A program made the position numbers and the translations under genes. Positions 26,757-36,938 of a stretch of DNA of 64,000 nucleotides are shown here, piece by piece. How positions within the stretch are numbered: the stretch's first letter is position 1; every line of letters starts with the position of its first letter. The notes beneath the pieces are model-generated. The model searched no databases. It saw only the letters and a program-made list of their open reading frames with translations, and was not told the DNA's origin. This stretch comes from JAPPFW01 sp965200835 (GTDB lineage: Bacteria > Actinomycetota > Acidimicrobiia > Spongiisociales > Spongiisociaceae): positions 2,356,001-2,420,000 of the forward strand of contig OZ241390.1 in NCBI GenBank assembly GCA_965200835.1. Reading direction: 5' to 3'.

Positions 26757-29338
26757 CGCCGGGCGATCGGCTGATGCACAGCCATCGGAAGCCGATTGCG
26801 CCACTGCCCATCCACCTCATGCAGGGCCGCCGCTACCGCACCGGCGGTCGGGACCAGACCGATCTCGCCGACTCCCTTGATGCCGTACGGGGCACGAGGC
26901 TGGGGAACCTCCACCAGGATCACGTCGACCGGTGGCATGTCCTTGGGTCGGATGATCCCCAGGCTGCGCAACGTCATGTTGGTGGGTCGGGCCTGGTCGT
27001 CCGCCGGGAACTCCTCCGTCAGGGCATACCCGAGGCCCATGTGGACCGAACCTTCGATCTGGCCCTCGCACAGCACCGGATGTATCGCCTTCCCCACATC
27101 GTGCGCGGCGACCACCCGCTCGATCCGCCCGGTCCTCGGGTTGGCGATCACCAGCTGGGCGGCGTAACCGAAGGCAGAGTGGATGGTCGGGTTGGCCAGC
27201 CCCTCCTTGAGAGAGTTGGTCCAATCGACCCGATGCTCGCCGTGGTAGTCGACTCCGGGCAATCTCCCCCCTGCATCGGCTGCCCGGCAGGCGGCCTGCA
27301 CCGCTCCCGCTCCCATCAAAGTCCCCCGTGACCCGGTGGTCTGGCCCGCCCCCAGCTCCCGGCTGGTGTCAACCAGCACCCGGATCGATTTGGGATCGAC
27401 GCCCAGCTCCTCCGCCGCCACCTGCTGGGCCACCGTGTGGATACCCTGGCCCATTTCCGTCCAGCAGTGCCGCACCTCCACGGTCCCACTCCGGGTGAAC
27501 CGAACCACCGCCCGGGCCACTTCCTTGAACCCGTTGCCCAAACCGCTGTTCTTCAGACCGAGGCCGACACCCACCGCCTTACCAGCCGCTCTTGCCGCGT
27601 CATAGTGGGGTTTCACGGCCTCCAGGCACTCCACAGCCCCCTGGCAGCCGTCGTCCATCACCTGACCAGGTCCCCACACCACGCCCGGACGGATGGCGTT
27701 GCGGTGGCGCATCTCCCACCCCGAGATCCCCACCTGCTCCGCCAAGCGATCCATGACCCCTTCCATGGCGAACTGCGCCTGGTTGGCCCCGAACCCACGA
27801 AAGGCACCGCACACCGGATTGTTGGTCCGAGCGGCCACCGCCTTCACATCAATGTTGGGCACCACGTACGGGCCACTAGCATGACCCGCCGCCCGTTCCA
27901 ACACCTTCATGCCCACCGAGGCATACGGACCGGAGTCACCGAGCATCCGGGCCTTGAGGGCGGTGAGCCGGCCGTGGCGGTCACAGGCTGCCCACAGCTC
28001 GATCTCGATCGGATGCCGCTTGGCATGGATGCGCAGCGACTCCTCCCGTGACAGGGTGCATTTGACAGGACGGCCCAACAGGTGGGAAGCGAGGGCGGTC
28101 TGGGCCTGGTTGGCCATGTCCTCCTTGCCCCCGAACGCACCCCCGTTGGAAACCAGTTCCACGGTGATGAGAGAAGGGTCGATACCCAGCACCGAGGCCA
28201 CCTGGTCCCGGTCGTCCCACACTCCCTGACCGCCCGAATAGAGCATCAACCGCCCGTTCCCCGCCGGCACCACCAGGGTCGACTCGGGTTCCAGGAAGGC
28301 ATGCTCCACCCGCTGGGTCACGAACGTCTCATGGATCCGGTAAGGCGAGGAGCGGTAGGCGGAGTCGAAGTCACCCCGCGCATACTTGGAGACGGACAGG
28401 ACGTTCCCCTCCAGACCCCACACCGCATCCTCGGAGGAAGCCACCGCTTTCGCCGGATCGGTGAAGGGCTCCAGCACCCGGTATTCCACCTCGATAGCCT
28501 CGGTAGCTTCTCGGGCGGCCAGTCGATCATCGGCCACCACGATCGCCAGCACGTCCCCGTAGTACGAAGTCCGGCCGCCTTCGGGGATCATCACCGGCCA
28601 GTCCTTGTGAATCAGCCCCACCCGCAGCTCTCCCGGCACATCCGCCGCGGTGAAAACGGCCTCGACTCCGGGGATCGCCTCAGCCGCGCTGGTGTCGATC
28701 CTCAAGACATCGGCCCGAGCGTGGTCGGTGAGGCGTAGTGCTCCGTGGAGGATGCCGTCGAAGCGGATGTCGTCTATGTAGTCCCGATCCCCCAGAGCCA
28801 GCTCGTAGCCCTCGTACTTGATGCCGGACTTGCCTATCCCGCCCGAAGTCTCCATCGGCGGAATCTCTCCGGCCACCAGCATGTCGACCGCGTCGAAGAT
28901 CTTGGTGTAGCCGGTGCAGCGACACAGATGCGCCCCCAGCCGACCGGCCGTGATCCGCCGCTTGAGTCGGGAGCCCTTCTGGTCGATCAGTGCCTTGGTT
29001 CGCACCAGTATTCCGGGAGTGCAGAACCCGCACTGCAATGCGCCGGTGACTGCGAAGGCCGAGGCCAGGCGATCCCGCTCCACCGGGTGGAAGCCCTCGA
29101 GGGTGACCACCTCCTTGCCCGCGACCTTGTCGAGCGACAGGACGCACGCCACCAGGGCCCTCCCGTTAACCAGCACCGTGCAGCAACCGCACTGGCCCGA
29201 CGGAGCGCAGCCGTCCTTGGCGGAGGTGATATCGAGCTCCTCCCGGAGGGCCGACAGCAGATGGGGATGGTCGGCTCGGACCGAGACATCCGCTCCGTTG
29301 AGTCTGAAACCCACTGTCCTGCTAGCCGTCAGGGTCAT
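26753..29338 (-). CDS. XdhD-like molybdenum hydroxylase, FeS-Moco fusion without FAD domain
   Basis: An 861-residue fusion of the 2Fe-2S and molybdopterin domains of xanthine-dehydrogenase-type enzymes. Plant-type cluster ligands are Cys44/50/53/65, and the second cluster uses Cys103/106/139/141 (GFCTPG and CRCTGYT). The Moco half contains GGQGVWDDRDQ, NGGAFGGKED, FRGFGANQAQFAME and MGQGIHTVAQQ. GVGEIGL carries the expected catalytic Glu. There is no FAD domain, as in E. coli XdhD. The ATG at 29338 has a GGAGG site and replaces an upstream ATG at 29377. It heads the xdhD-ssnA operon, probably feeding hydroxylated purines to the amidohydrolase. Confidence 0.88.
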   Translation of the reverse strand: MTLTASRTVGFRLNGADVSVRADHPHLLSALREELDITSAKDGCAPSGQCGCCTVLVNGRALVACVLSLDKVAGKEVVTLEGFHPVERDRLASAFAVTGALQCGFCTPGILVRTKALIDQKGSRLKRRITAGRLGAHLCRCTGYTKIFDAVDMLVAGEIPPMETSGGIGKSGIKYEGYELALGDRDYIDDIRFDGILHGALRLTDHARADVLRIDTSAAEAIPGVEAVFTAADVPGELRVGLIHKDWPVMIPEGGRTSYYGDVLAIVVADDRLAAREATEAIEVEYRVLEPFTDPAKAVASSEDAVWGLEGNVLSVSKYARGDFDSAYRSSPYRIHETFVTQRVEHAFLEPESTLVVPAGNGRLMLYSGGQGVWDDRDQVASVLGIDPSLITVELVSNGGAFGGKEDMANQAQTALASHLLGRPVKCTLSREESLRIHAKRHPIEIELWAACDRHGRLTALKARMLGDSGPYASVGMKVLERAAGHASGPYVVPNIDVKAVAARTNNPVCGAFRGFGANQAQFAMEGVMDRLAEQVGISGWEMRHRNAIRPGVVWGPGQVMDDGCQGAVECLEAVKPHYDAARAAGKAVGVGLGLKNSGLGNGFKEVARAVVRFTRSGTVEVRHCWTEMGQGIHTVAQQVAAEELGVDPKSIRVLVDTSRELGAGQTTGSRGTLMGAGAVQAACRAADAGGRLPGVDYHGEHRVDWTNSLKEGLANPTIHSAFGYAAQLVIANPRTGRIERVVAAHDVGKAIHPVLCEGQIEGSVHMGLGYALTEEFPADDQARPTNMTLRSLGIIRPKDMPPVDVILVEVPQPRAPYGIKGVGEIGLVPTAGAVAAALHEVDGQWRNRLPMAVHQPIARR

Positions 29339-29396
29339 GACATCCTCCCACCGGATCCTGGATACACCGACGAGCACTCCGGAGGCACGCGCTACT

Positions 29397-29411
29397 TTTA
29401 CATTTTGTCAA
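29397..29411. promoter_or_regulatory. Operator-like copy of the 14070 palindrome
   Basis: TTTACATTTTGTCAA matches TTTACAnnnTGTAAA with one mismatch in the second arm. It sits about 60 bp upstream of the xdhD-like start and in the divergent region shared with the small operon starting at 29523. The match to the carbamoylase promoter suggests one regulator serves both catabolic clusters. Confidence 0.45.
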
Positions 29412-29522
29412 AAAAACCGGATTCGTGCAACGTGTTTTCCGGTCGGAGGCGGTCATTCTCGCGCTGTGCCGCTGGCCCGGCGAGTCGGTATACGCTAGGT
29501 GTGGTCGACTCGAGGAGCATGA

Positions 29523-29753
29523 TTGCCCGCCCGCGCCGAGTTCACAGTGGAACCTTTCGAGGAAGGAAACCCCGGTCCCCATGTCAAGGCGGCCATCGAA
29601 GCCCTCACGCCCCATGCACCCGACATAGGCCCCTTCGGCACGGCCATCGAGGGTTCGGTTCCTGAAGTGTTCGAAGCCGCCGCCGGTTGTGTTGGGGCTG
29701 CCATGGACGCCGGAGCCAGCCGGGTGACGGTGACCATGACCATCACCCCATGA
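29523..29753 (+). CDS. MTH1187/YkoF-type thiamine-binding domain protein
   Basis: A 76-residue protein of the MTH1187 family: AEFTVEPF, GPHVKAAIEAL, DIGPFGTAIEGSVPEV and a final strand SRVTVTMTI. Members have a ferredoxin-like fold and some bind thiamine or related pyrimidines. The apparent TTG start at 29523 gives the conserved N-terminus. The stop overlaps the next gene's ATG (ATGA). Its presence beside a purine/pyrimidine-type catabolic operon is suggestive only. Confidence 0.75.
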   Translation: MPARAEFTVEPFEEGNPGPHVKAAIEALTPHAPDIGPFGTAIEGSVPEVFEAAAGCVGAAMDAGASRVTVTMTITP

Positions 29754-30121
29754 CAGGCGAGCATCCGCTGATCGAGGCGGTCCGGCCGGTGGCGAAAGCG
29801 GTCGGCGCTGAGATAGTGGACCGGTCCGGTGTGGACGAAAACGCCATCCCCCTCGTCTGGGAAGGGGAAGTAGTGGCCGGAGTCCGCCTCCTCACCCTCC
29901 ACGATGTTCTGGATCGGATGGTCGCCCAGGTCGAGACCGAACTGGGCGGAAGGCTGGCCGACCTGGGAAGGGTCGACAAGCAGGTGGCAGTTCGCCTGTT
30001 GGATGAGCGTGGGGCCTTCCGGCTCCGCAAGTCGATCGAGGATGTGGCCGATCTGATGGGCGTCAGCCGGATCACCATCTACAACTACCTCAACCTGATC
30101 CGGGGTCGGCGGGAGTCGTGA
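29750..30121 (+). CDS. HTH regulator of DauR/YheO C-terminal type
   Basis: A 123-residue protein. Its C-terminal ~60 residues (DKQVAVRLLDERGAFRLRKSIEDVADLMGVSRITIYNYLN) match the Fis-like helix-turn-helix of DauR/YheO regulators. The N-terminal half is short and lacks the usual YheO PAS-like sensor. It may act as a local regulator, and its position opposite xdhD makes it a candidate to bind the TTTACA-type sites. It overlaps both neighbours by 4 bp. Confidence 0.72.
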   Translation: MTGEHPLIEAVRPVAKAVGAEIVDRSGVDENAIPLVWEGEVVAGVRLLTLHDVLDRMVAQVETELGGRLADLGRVDKQVAVRLLDERGAFRLRKSIEDVADLMGVSRITIYNYLNLIRGRRES

Positions 30122-30456
30122 TGGTGAAGGCCCCTGGGTTGATGAGGCGGGCGTTGGTCTGCGTTCTGGTTGTCGTACTGTATGGGTGCGGGGGTGGGGG
30201 AGTGGCGGAGGACGCCACTGGCGAGGAGATATACGTGCAGGTGTGCGCCCGCTGCCATGGCTCGGACCTGCGAGGCGGTACCGGCCTGCCTTTGGTCGGG
30301 GAGGACGCTCGTTCGTTGGGTATGCCGGAGCGTTACTTCGTGCAGTCCATCTCGGCGGGCATCGGCCGGATGCCGTCCTTCCGAGGAGCCCTGACCGACG
30401 AGCAGATCGTCCGGGTGTCCCGCTATGTGATGGAGCAGCAGGACAGTGAACGTTAA
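30118..30456 (+). CDS. Class I c-type cytochrome, probable lipoprotein
   Basis: A 112-residue protein with a short basic N-terminus, a hydrophobic segment and a lipobox-like LYGC (Cys about residue 23). It is therefore likely exported and anchored to the outer face of the membrane. The haem motif is CARCHG, and a distal Met ligand is likely in GRMPSF. Starts at GTG 30118 or ATG 30121 are equivalent. It is the third gene of the small operon and could accept electrons from a membrane or periplasmic dehydrogenase. A link to the adjacent molybdenum hydroxylase is inference. Confidence 0.82.
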   Translation: MMVKAPGLMRRALVCVLVVVLYGCGGGGVAEDATGEEIYVQVCARCHGSDLRGGTGLPLVGEDARSLGMPERYFVQSISAGIGRMPSFRGALTDEQIVRVSRYVMEQQDSER

Positions 30457-30615
30457 GGGTTGACTTCGGATCCGCCGAGTCTTCGAGCACGCCGCGGAGC
30501 CGCTTTGCGAATTCCAAAACCCGGCTTGCGGATTCCACGAAGTTCCCCGGGGGAGACGTGTCACAGTGTGCTGGTAGAACTGACCAAGCAACGACGCGCT
30601 GGCGGTGGGAGGACT

Positions 30616-33600
30616 ATGGCCATGGATCTGGCTGATATCGAACAGGGCATGCGCTTGTCAGGCGTGAGCTCCGGTGGTCCGGTCGTGGTGGTGGCCTCCA
30701 TCCCCTATGGCGGGAAGATGGCCAACCTGATCTATCGATCCGGGGACGGCACGCTCGGCGAGAAGCTGGTATCCGCTGAGGACGCCCAAGGCTTCGAAGT
30801 GGCTCCCGACCGGAGGTGGTCCTTCGACGCCGATGGCGACGAGTTCCGGCTGGCGTCCGAAGCCAGACGCATCCAGTGGGCCCATCTGTTCGATCCCTAC
30901 CGCCGTGGAGTCCTCCGGGATCGATCCCTTACCCCACCAGATCGAGGCGGTCTACCAGCATCTCCTCCCTAGCCAACCCCTGTCCTACCTGCTGGCCGAC
31001 GACCCCGGATCGGGCAAGACGATCATGTCCGGCCTCTACATCAAGGAACTGAGGGTGAGGGGTGACCTGTCCCGCTGCCTGGTGGTGGCGCCCGGGTCGC
31101 TGGTCGAGCAGTGGCAGGAGGAGCTGTGGGACAAGTTCAACCTGCATTTCGAGATCCTCTCCCGCCAGATGGTGGAAACCTCGCTAACCGCCAACCCGTT
31201 CCTGGAACGTGACCTGCTGATCGCCCGGATGGACCAGGTGGCCCGGAGTGAGGATCTCAAGGCCAAGCTCGCCCAGGCCGAGTGGGATCTGGTGATCGTG
31301 GACGAAGCCCACAAGATGGCGGCCCATCGCTACGGAACCAAGATCGACAAGACCAAACGGTTCCAACTGGGCGAGCAGCTGCGGGACCAGACCCGGAACC
31401 TGCTGCTGCTAACCGCCACTCCCCACAACGGAAAACACGAGGAGTTCCTGCTGTTCATGAGCCTGCTCGATCCGGATCGGTTCGGGGGTCGTGCGGGCAT
31501 GAGCAGTGGGATGCCCGACACGTCGGACGTGATGCGCCGCTACGTGAAGGAGAAGCTGCTCACCTTCGAGGGCAAACGGCTGTTCCCCGAGCGAAGAGCC
31601 GAGAGCCTCTACTACGACCTGAGCTACCCGGAGGAGCGTCTCTACGAAGCGGTCACCGACTACGTCCGAGAGGGGATGAACCGGGCGGACGCCTTGCGGG
31701 AAGGGGGCGACAAACGGGGATTCGTGATGGGTTTCGCGCTGGCCGCCCTGCAACGGCGCCTGGCTTCCTCTCCGGAAGCCATCTACCAGTCGCTCCGCCG
31801 GCGCCGCGAGCGGGTCGAGAAGCAACTGGCCATCCTCCGGCGGATGGCAGCGGGGGAGAGCCAACCCGCCGACGAGCTGAAACTTCCCCGCTGGATGCAG
31901 TCCATCCGGTCGGAAGCCTTCGACTTCGACGAGTACGGCGAGGAAGACCTCGAAGCGCTGGAGGACACCGGACTGGACGCTGCGACTGCCCAGGCCACAG
32001 CCGATGAGCTGGAGCACGAACTGGCCTGGCTTCACAGTCTGGAACGCCACGCCGGAGAGGTGCGTAGCTCACGGGTGGACCGGAAATGGAACGAGCTGGC
32101 CAACTTCCTCCAGTCGGACAAGTTCCAGGGCGGTGATCCTCCCCAGAAGTTGCTGGTGTTCACCGAGCACAAGGACACCTTGCGCTACCTGACCGATCGT
32201 ATCCGTACCCTGCTGGGCCGTACCGAGGCGGTGGTCAACATTCACGGCGGCATGAAGCGGGAGGACCGCCGCCTGGTGCAGGACCGCTTCCGCAATGATC
32301 CGACCGCGCTGATCCTGGTAGCCACCGATGCCGCTGGGGAGGGGGTCAACCTCCAGCGGGCCAACCTGATGGTCAACTACGACCTTCCCTGGAACCCCAA
32401 CCGGATCGAACAGCGCTTCGGCCGGATCCATCGGATCGGCCAGTCTCGGACCTGTTTCCTGTGGAACCTGGTCGCCCACAACACCCGCGAGGGCAAGGTA
32501 TTCGACCGGCTCCTCACCAAGATCGAGCAGCAGCGCCAGGTGTATGGCGACCAGGTCTACGACGTATTGGGAGATCCCCAGATCAACCGATCCCTCCAGA
32601 AGGCACTGCTCGATGCCATCCGATACAGCGACCGGCCAGCGGCGACGGCCCGCACGCACCAGATCATCGAAGGCGACGCGGGCACCCGGCTGAAGGATCT
32701 GCTCGAGGAACAGGCGCTGGCCCCGGAGATCATGTCCGACCGGGATCTCGGTGAGATCCGTGACCGGATGGAGCGGGCGCAGGCCCGGAAGCTCCAGCCG
32801 GGTTTCATAGCGGCCTTTTTCTCAGCGGCCCTCGATCACACCCGCGGCCGGATGGCCCGCCGCGAGCAGGGACGGTTCGAGGTGACCAGAGTTCCTGCCA
32901 AGGTGCGCTCCGAGCAGCGCCAGGCCCGGGCGCACGGTCCCGTCCACTCGCGTTACGAACGGGTGACCTTCCACAAGGAGCTGGTCGAGGGGGTCGACGG
33001 CAAACCCCGGGCCGAGTTGATAGCCGCCGGGCATCCGCTTCTCTCCGCCCTCATCGACACTGTCCTGGACGACTGCGGCACCACCCTCGATGCCGGGGCG
33101 ATTCTGGTGGACGAGTCTGATCCCAGCGACGTCCCGAGGGTGCTCGTGTACCTGGACCATGCCATCACCGACGGCCGGAAGGGGGCCGGTGGTCGTAGGC
33201 ATACGGTGTCAAGGCGGTTTCAGTTCGTGGAGGTCGACCGGGACGGGAATGTCACCGATCCGGGGGCCGATCCCTACCTGAACTATCGGGCCCTGACGGA
33301 GGAAGAAGTCGGTCCGGTAGCTGACGGTGTCGACCACTCCTGGGCAGAGGGTCAGGTGGAACAAGTGGCCCAGGCATGGGCGATATCGAGTCTGGCTACC
33401 CCCCACTTCGAAGAGGTGGCGACGCTGAACCAGATCAGGGTTGGCAGGGTACGCAGAGCGGTAGAACGGCGCCTCGACACCGAGATCCGCTACTGGGACC
33501 GACGCGGGGCCGAGCTCAAGCAACAGGAAATGGAAGGTGCGAGGAAGCGACGACAAGTGAGTTCCGCACATGCCCGGCGCCGGGCCGACGAGCTAGCCGA

Positions 33601-34137
33601 GCGCAAGCAAGTGCGCCTGAAGGAGCTGGAGGCCGAAGCTAATCTGGCCAGCCAGCCTCCCAAGGTGTTACTGCCGCTCTGGTCATCCCCCGTGGGCTAT
33701 TAGCTACCGTAATGCACGGTGGGTGGCGACCGCCTCTGCTCCCGGAAGAGACCGCCGCCACCGACCGGCGGGCCGTGGCAGCGGTCATGCAGGCGGAGTG
33801 CACGCTGGGTAGGATTCCCGAGGAGCAACAGCACAACAATCCGGGGTTCGACATCCTGTCGCTCGACCCCGAGACAGGTATCCGCTACTTCATCGAGGTG
33901 AAAGGACATCTTCCCACTACCCCCGAGATCCGAGTCAGCGCCGTGCAGGTCCGCCAGGGCAAACAGAACCCCGAGCGGTTCCGCCTCGCCGTGGTCGAAG
34001 TGCCACACGATCCGGATGCCCACCCCACGGTGAACTACCTAGTGCGTCCCTTCGACAACTACCACCTGCACTTCCCGCAGAGCTATCTACCCCTCCAAGT
34101 AGCGGATCTGGCCAACGAAGCGGTGACACCCCGATGA
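30616..34137 (+). CDS. SNF2 helicase with C-terminal DUF3883 nuclease-like domain (two frameshifts)
   Basis: DrmD-like SNF2/DEAD ATPase. The N-terminal ~95 residues are read from ATG 30616 (site GGGAGGA). An extra C at about 30901 then breaks the frame; beyond it come SSGIDPLPHQIEAVY, Walker A DDPGSGKTI (about residue 130), DEAHKM (about 229), TATPHNGK and the helicase-C motif RFGRIHRIGQ. A missing base near 33668 separates the C-terminal domain, which reads ALVIPRGLLATVM then PGFDILSLDPETGIRYFIEVKG. GFD with EVK resembles PD-(D/E)xK nucleases. Corrected length is about 1173 residues. It overlaps the methyltransferase start by 4 bp and likely translocates DNA in a modification-linked defence module. 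Confidence 0.82.
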
Positions 34138-36892
34138 CTACTCCATACAAGCGCAAGCTAATTGAAGTGGCGTTGCCGTTGAAGGCCATCAGCGCTGCAT
34201 CGGCCCGGGAGAAGTCGATCCGTCATGGGCATCCTTCGACTTTGCACTTGTGGTGGGCGGCGGCGTCCGCTGGCGGCGGCGAGAGCAGTGTTATGGGCAT
34301 CTCTCGTGGATGATCCGTCTGCGCATCCCGACCAGTTTCCGACTGAGAAAGATCAGGCGGTCGAACGAAAGAGACTGTTCGGCATTCTGGAGCGGCTCGT
34401 GATCTGGAAGAACTCAAACGATCCGCAGGTTCTAGCAGAGGCCCGGTCCGAGATTGAAGCGTCATGTGGTGGCGTCCTTCCAAACTTCCTGGATCCTTTC
34501 TGCGGGGGGGGGTATTTCGCTGGAGGCAGCCAGGTTGGGGCTGCCGTCGTATGGAGGTGACCTCAATCCGGTAGCCGCTCTTGTCTCCAAGGGGCTCGTA
34601 GAGATCCCGTCGCGCTTTAGAGGTTTGGCTCCGGTGAATCCCGAGGCGAGAGCTGGGTCAAGGTTGAAGACTTGGGTGGGGGCACAGGGGTTAGCAGAGG
34701 ATGTGGCCTTTTACGGTCGTTGGATGCGTCAAAACGCCTTTGAGAAGATCGGGAGACTCTATCCGAAAGTCACACTTCCTTCCAGCCAGGGTGGGCGAGA
34801 AGCGAACGTAATGGCCTGGATCTGGGCCCGAACCATCAGCTCACCCGATCCGGCATGGAACGGGCGTGTGCCTCTTGTTAAGTCCTGGATTCTCCGAAAG
34901 CCTAAGAAGAATAAGCTGGCTATATGGGTGGAACCACAGATCAATCGTCGGACAAGAACTATTACCTATCGGATACGTGTCGGTGGTACACCTCCAGAGA
35001 GAGGGAGTGTATATCGGGGAGTAGGAACTTGTATAGTAACCGGCTCAGTCATACCAAAAGATTACATCAAGCAGGAAGGACTTAAGCGTAGGATTAACAG
35101 TGATCTGATCGCAGTGGTAGCTGAAGGTCACCCTCATGGTAGGGTCTATCTATCCCCGGTAGAAGTTCCACTAGTAGCTCGTCCTTCTCACGTCCCATCC
35201 GGCTACTTATCTGAGAACTCACAATATATGGGAGCTCCTCTTTATGGGTATAAGACAACAGACTCCCTTTTCACTGACCGCCAACTAGTAGCTCTTACGA
35301 CATTTTCAGACTTGTTGGGGGAAACCCGGACCTTGATTAGAGATCATGCCCAACGGGCTGGCTTGCAGAGTGATAGTACTGGTCTTCGCAATGGGGGATC
35401 GGGTGCACAAGCGTATGCCGATGCAATACAGACTTATCTTGCCTTTGTAATCGATAGATGTGCTGACTACTGGTCGAACGTGTGTATTTGGCACAATAAC
35501 AAAGAACTCATCAGCCACACCTTTGGCCGCCAAGCCATTCCCATCACATCGGACTACACGGAGGCCAATCCGTTCTCATCCTCTACAGGTAACTGGTTGC
35601 GTCAGGTATCGTGGGTACAGAAAGCTATCGTGTCAACATCACATAGTATACAGGTTGGTGAGGTACTACAGCGCGATGCATTGACAAGACTAGGTGAGGT
35701 TGAGGAGCCGATGGTAGGTACTGATCCACCGTATTATGATAACGTTCCTTATGCTGATCTATCCGACTATTTCTACGTCTGGTTAAGGCATAATCTCAGG
35801 GACATATGGCCAGATAAATGCGCCACTCTGCTTACTCCGAAGGCGGAAGAACTGGTGGCGAACCCGTACCGGTCCGGATCTAGACAAGCTGTCCGAGAGC
35901 ACTTTGAAGAGGGAATGGCCGAGGTATGGGCTCGTATAGCCAACGTACAGAATCCTGAATGTCCGGCTACTATCTTTTACGCCTACAAGCAACAGACAAC
36001 CAAACAAGGAAGAGCCATTACCGGCTGGGAGGCTTTTCTCCAAGGGCTAGTTGACTCAGAACTTCAGATCACCGCCACCTGGCCCGTACGAACCGAAATG
36101 CCCAACAGGCTACGTGCCACTGGGTCAGCAGCCTTGGCGTCGTCAATCGTGCTGGCTTGCCGTCCCCGCCCGTCCGGTGCCCGGTTACAAACGAGGGGTG
36201 GGTTCTTGGCGGCGTTACATGCGGAACTACCGGCGGCAGTGCGTTTGCTTCAGGACCAGAACATCTCGCCCGTGGACATGGCCCAATCGGTCATCGGTCC
36301 TGGTATGAGGGTGTTCTCGCGTTACCGGAGAGTGGTGGAAGCGAGTGGGGACATGATGACGGTACGTACCGCCTTGGCCCTGATCAATCAGACCCTTGAA
36401 GAGATCCTTACCCGAGAGGAAGGCGAGTTGGACGACGAAAGTCGTTTTGCGCTCACCTGGTTCCGCCAGTTCGGCCACGGCACGGGTCCGTTCGGGGATG
36501 CCGAGGTGCTGTTCAAAGCCATGGTCACCACTGAATCGCAGGTGGTAGCAGCCGGGATTACCGAATCGCGTCTTGGGCGGGTAAGGCTTCTCGAGCGTGA
36601 TGAGCTGTCAGAGGATTGGTCACCGGCCGACGATCCCCACCGTTCCGATTGGCGAGCTGTCCAGCAGCTCATCCGGCGACTTGACCAGGGCGAAAAGCCC
36701 GCGGCGCAGCTGCTACGACAGTTGGGTGGGCAAGCCGACCGGGCTCGCAGGCTGGCATACCTGCTCTACCAGGTGTGTGACGAGAAGGGCTGGACCAAGC
36801 TAGCAGTTGATTACAACATGCTAGTGAGTGCCTGGCCCGAGCTCACTCGCCTCGCGGCCTCCGCCGATGTACGCCAGGAGTCGATGTTGTGA
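34134..36892 (+). CDS. DUF1156 DNA methyltransferase (two frameshifts, G9 tract)
   Basis: Large DNA methyltransferase of the DUF1156 family, probably N6-adenine or N4-cytosine specific, about 919 residues after correction. The N-terminus KRKLIEVALPLKAIS then REKSIRHGHPSTLHLWWA is the DUF1156 signature. An extra G near 34257 hides RRPLAAARAVLWASLVDDP. A run of nine G at 34504-34512 breaks motif I (DPFCGGGI-SLEAARLG); eight G would restore it. Catalytic motif IV is DPPYYDNVPYADLSDYFYVWL (about residue 528). The middle (about 34900-35950) is clearly more AT-rich than its flanks, consistent with a swapped target-recognition region. The start overlaps the helicase stop (ATGA). Confidence 0.83.
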
Positions 36893-36938
36893 AGGTGTTG
36901 TGGGTCGCTGCCTATTCGGGTAAGGAGGCTCCGGCACC

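Noticed and set aside
25297..26820. 507-codon minus-strand frame overlapping the ssnA-like gene
   Set aside because: It is another frame of the true ssnA-like gene, with Arg/Pro/Gly-rich nonsense and no family match.
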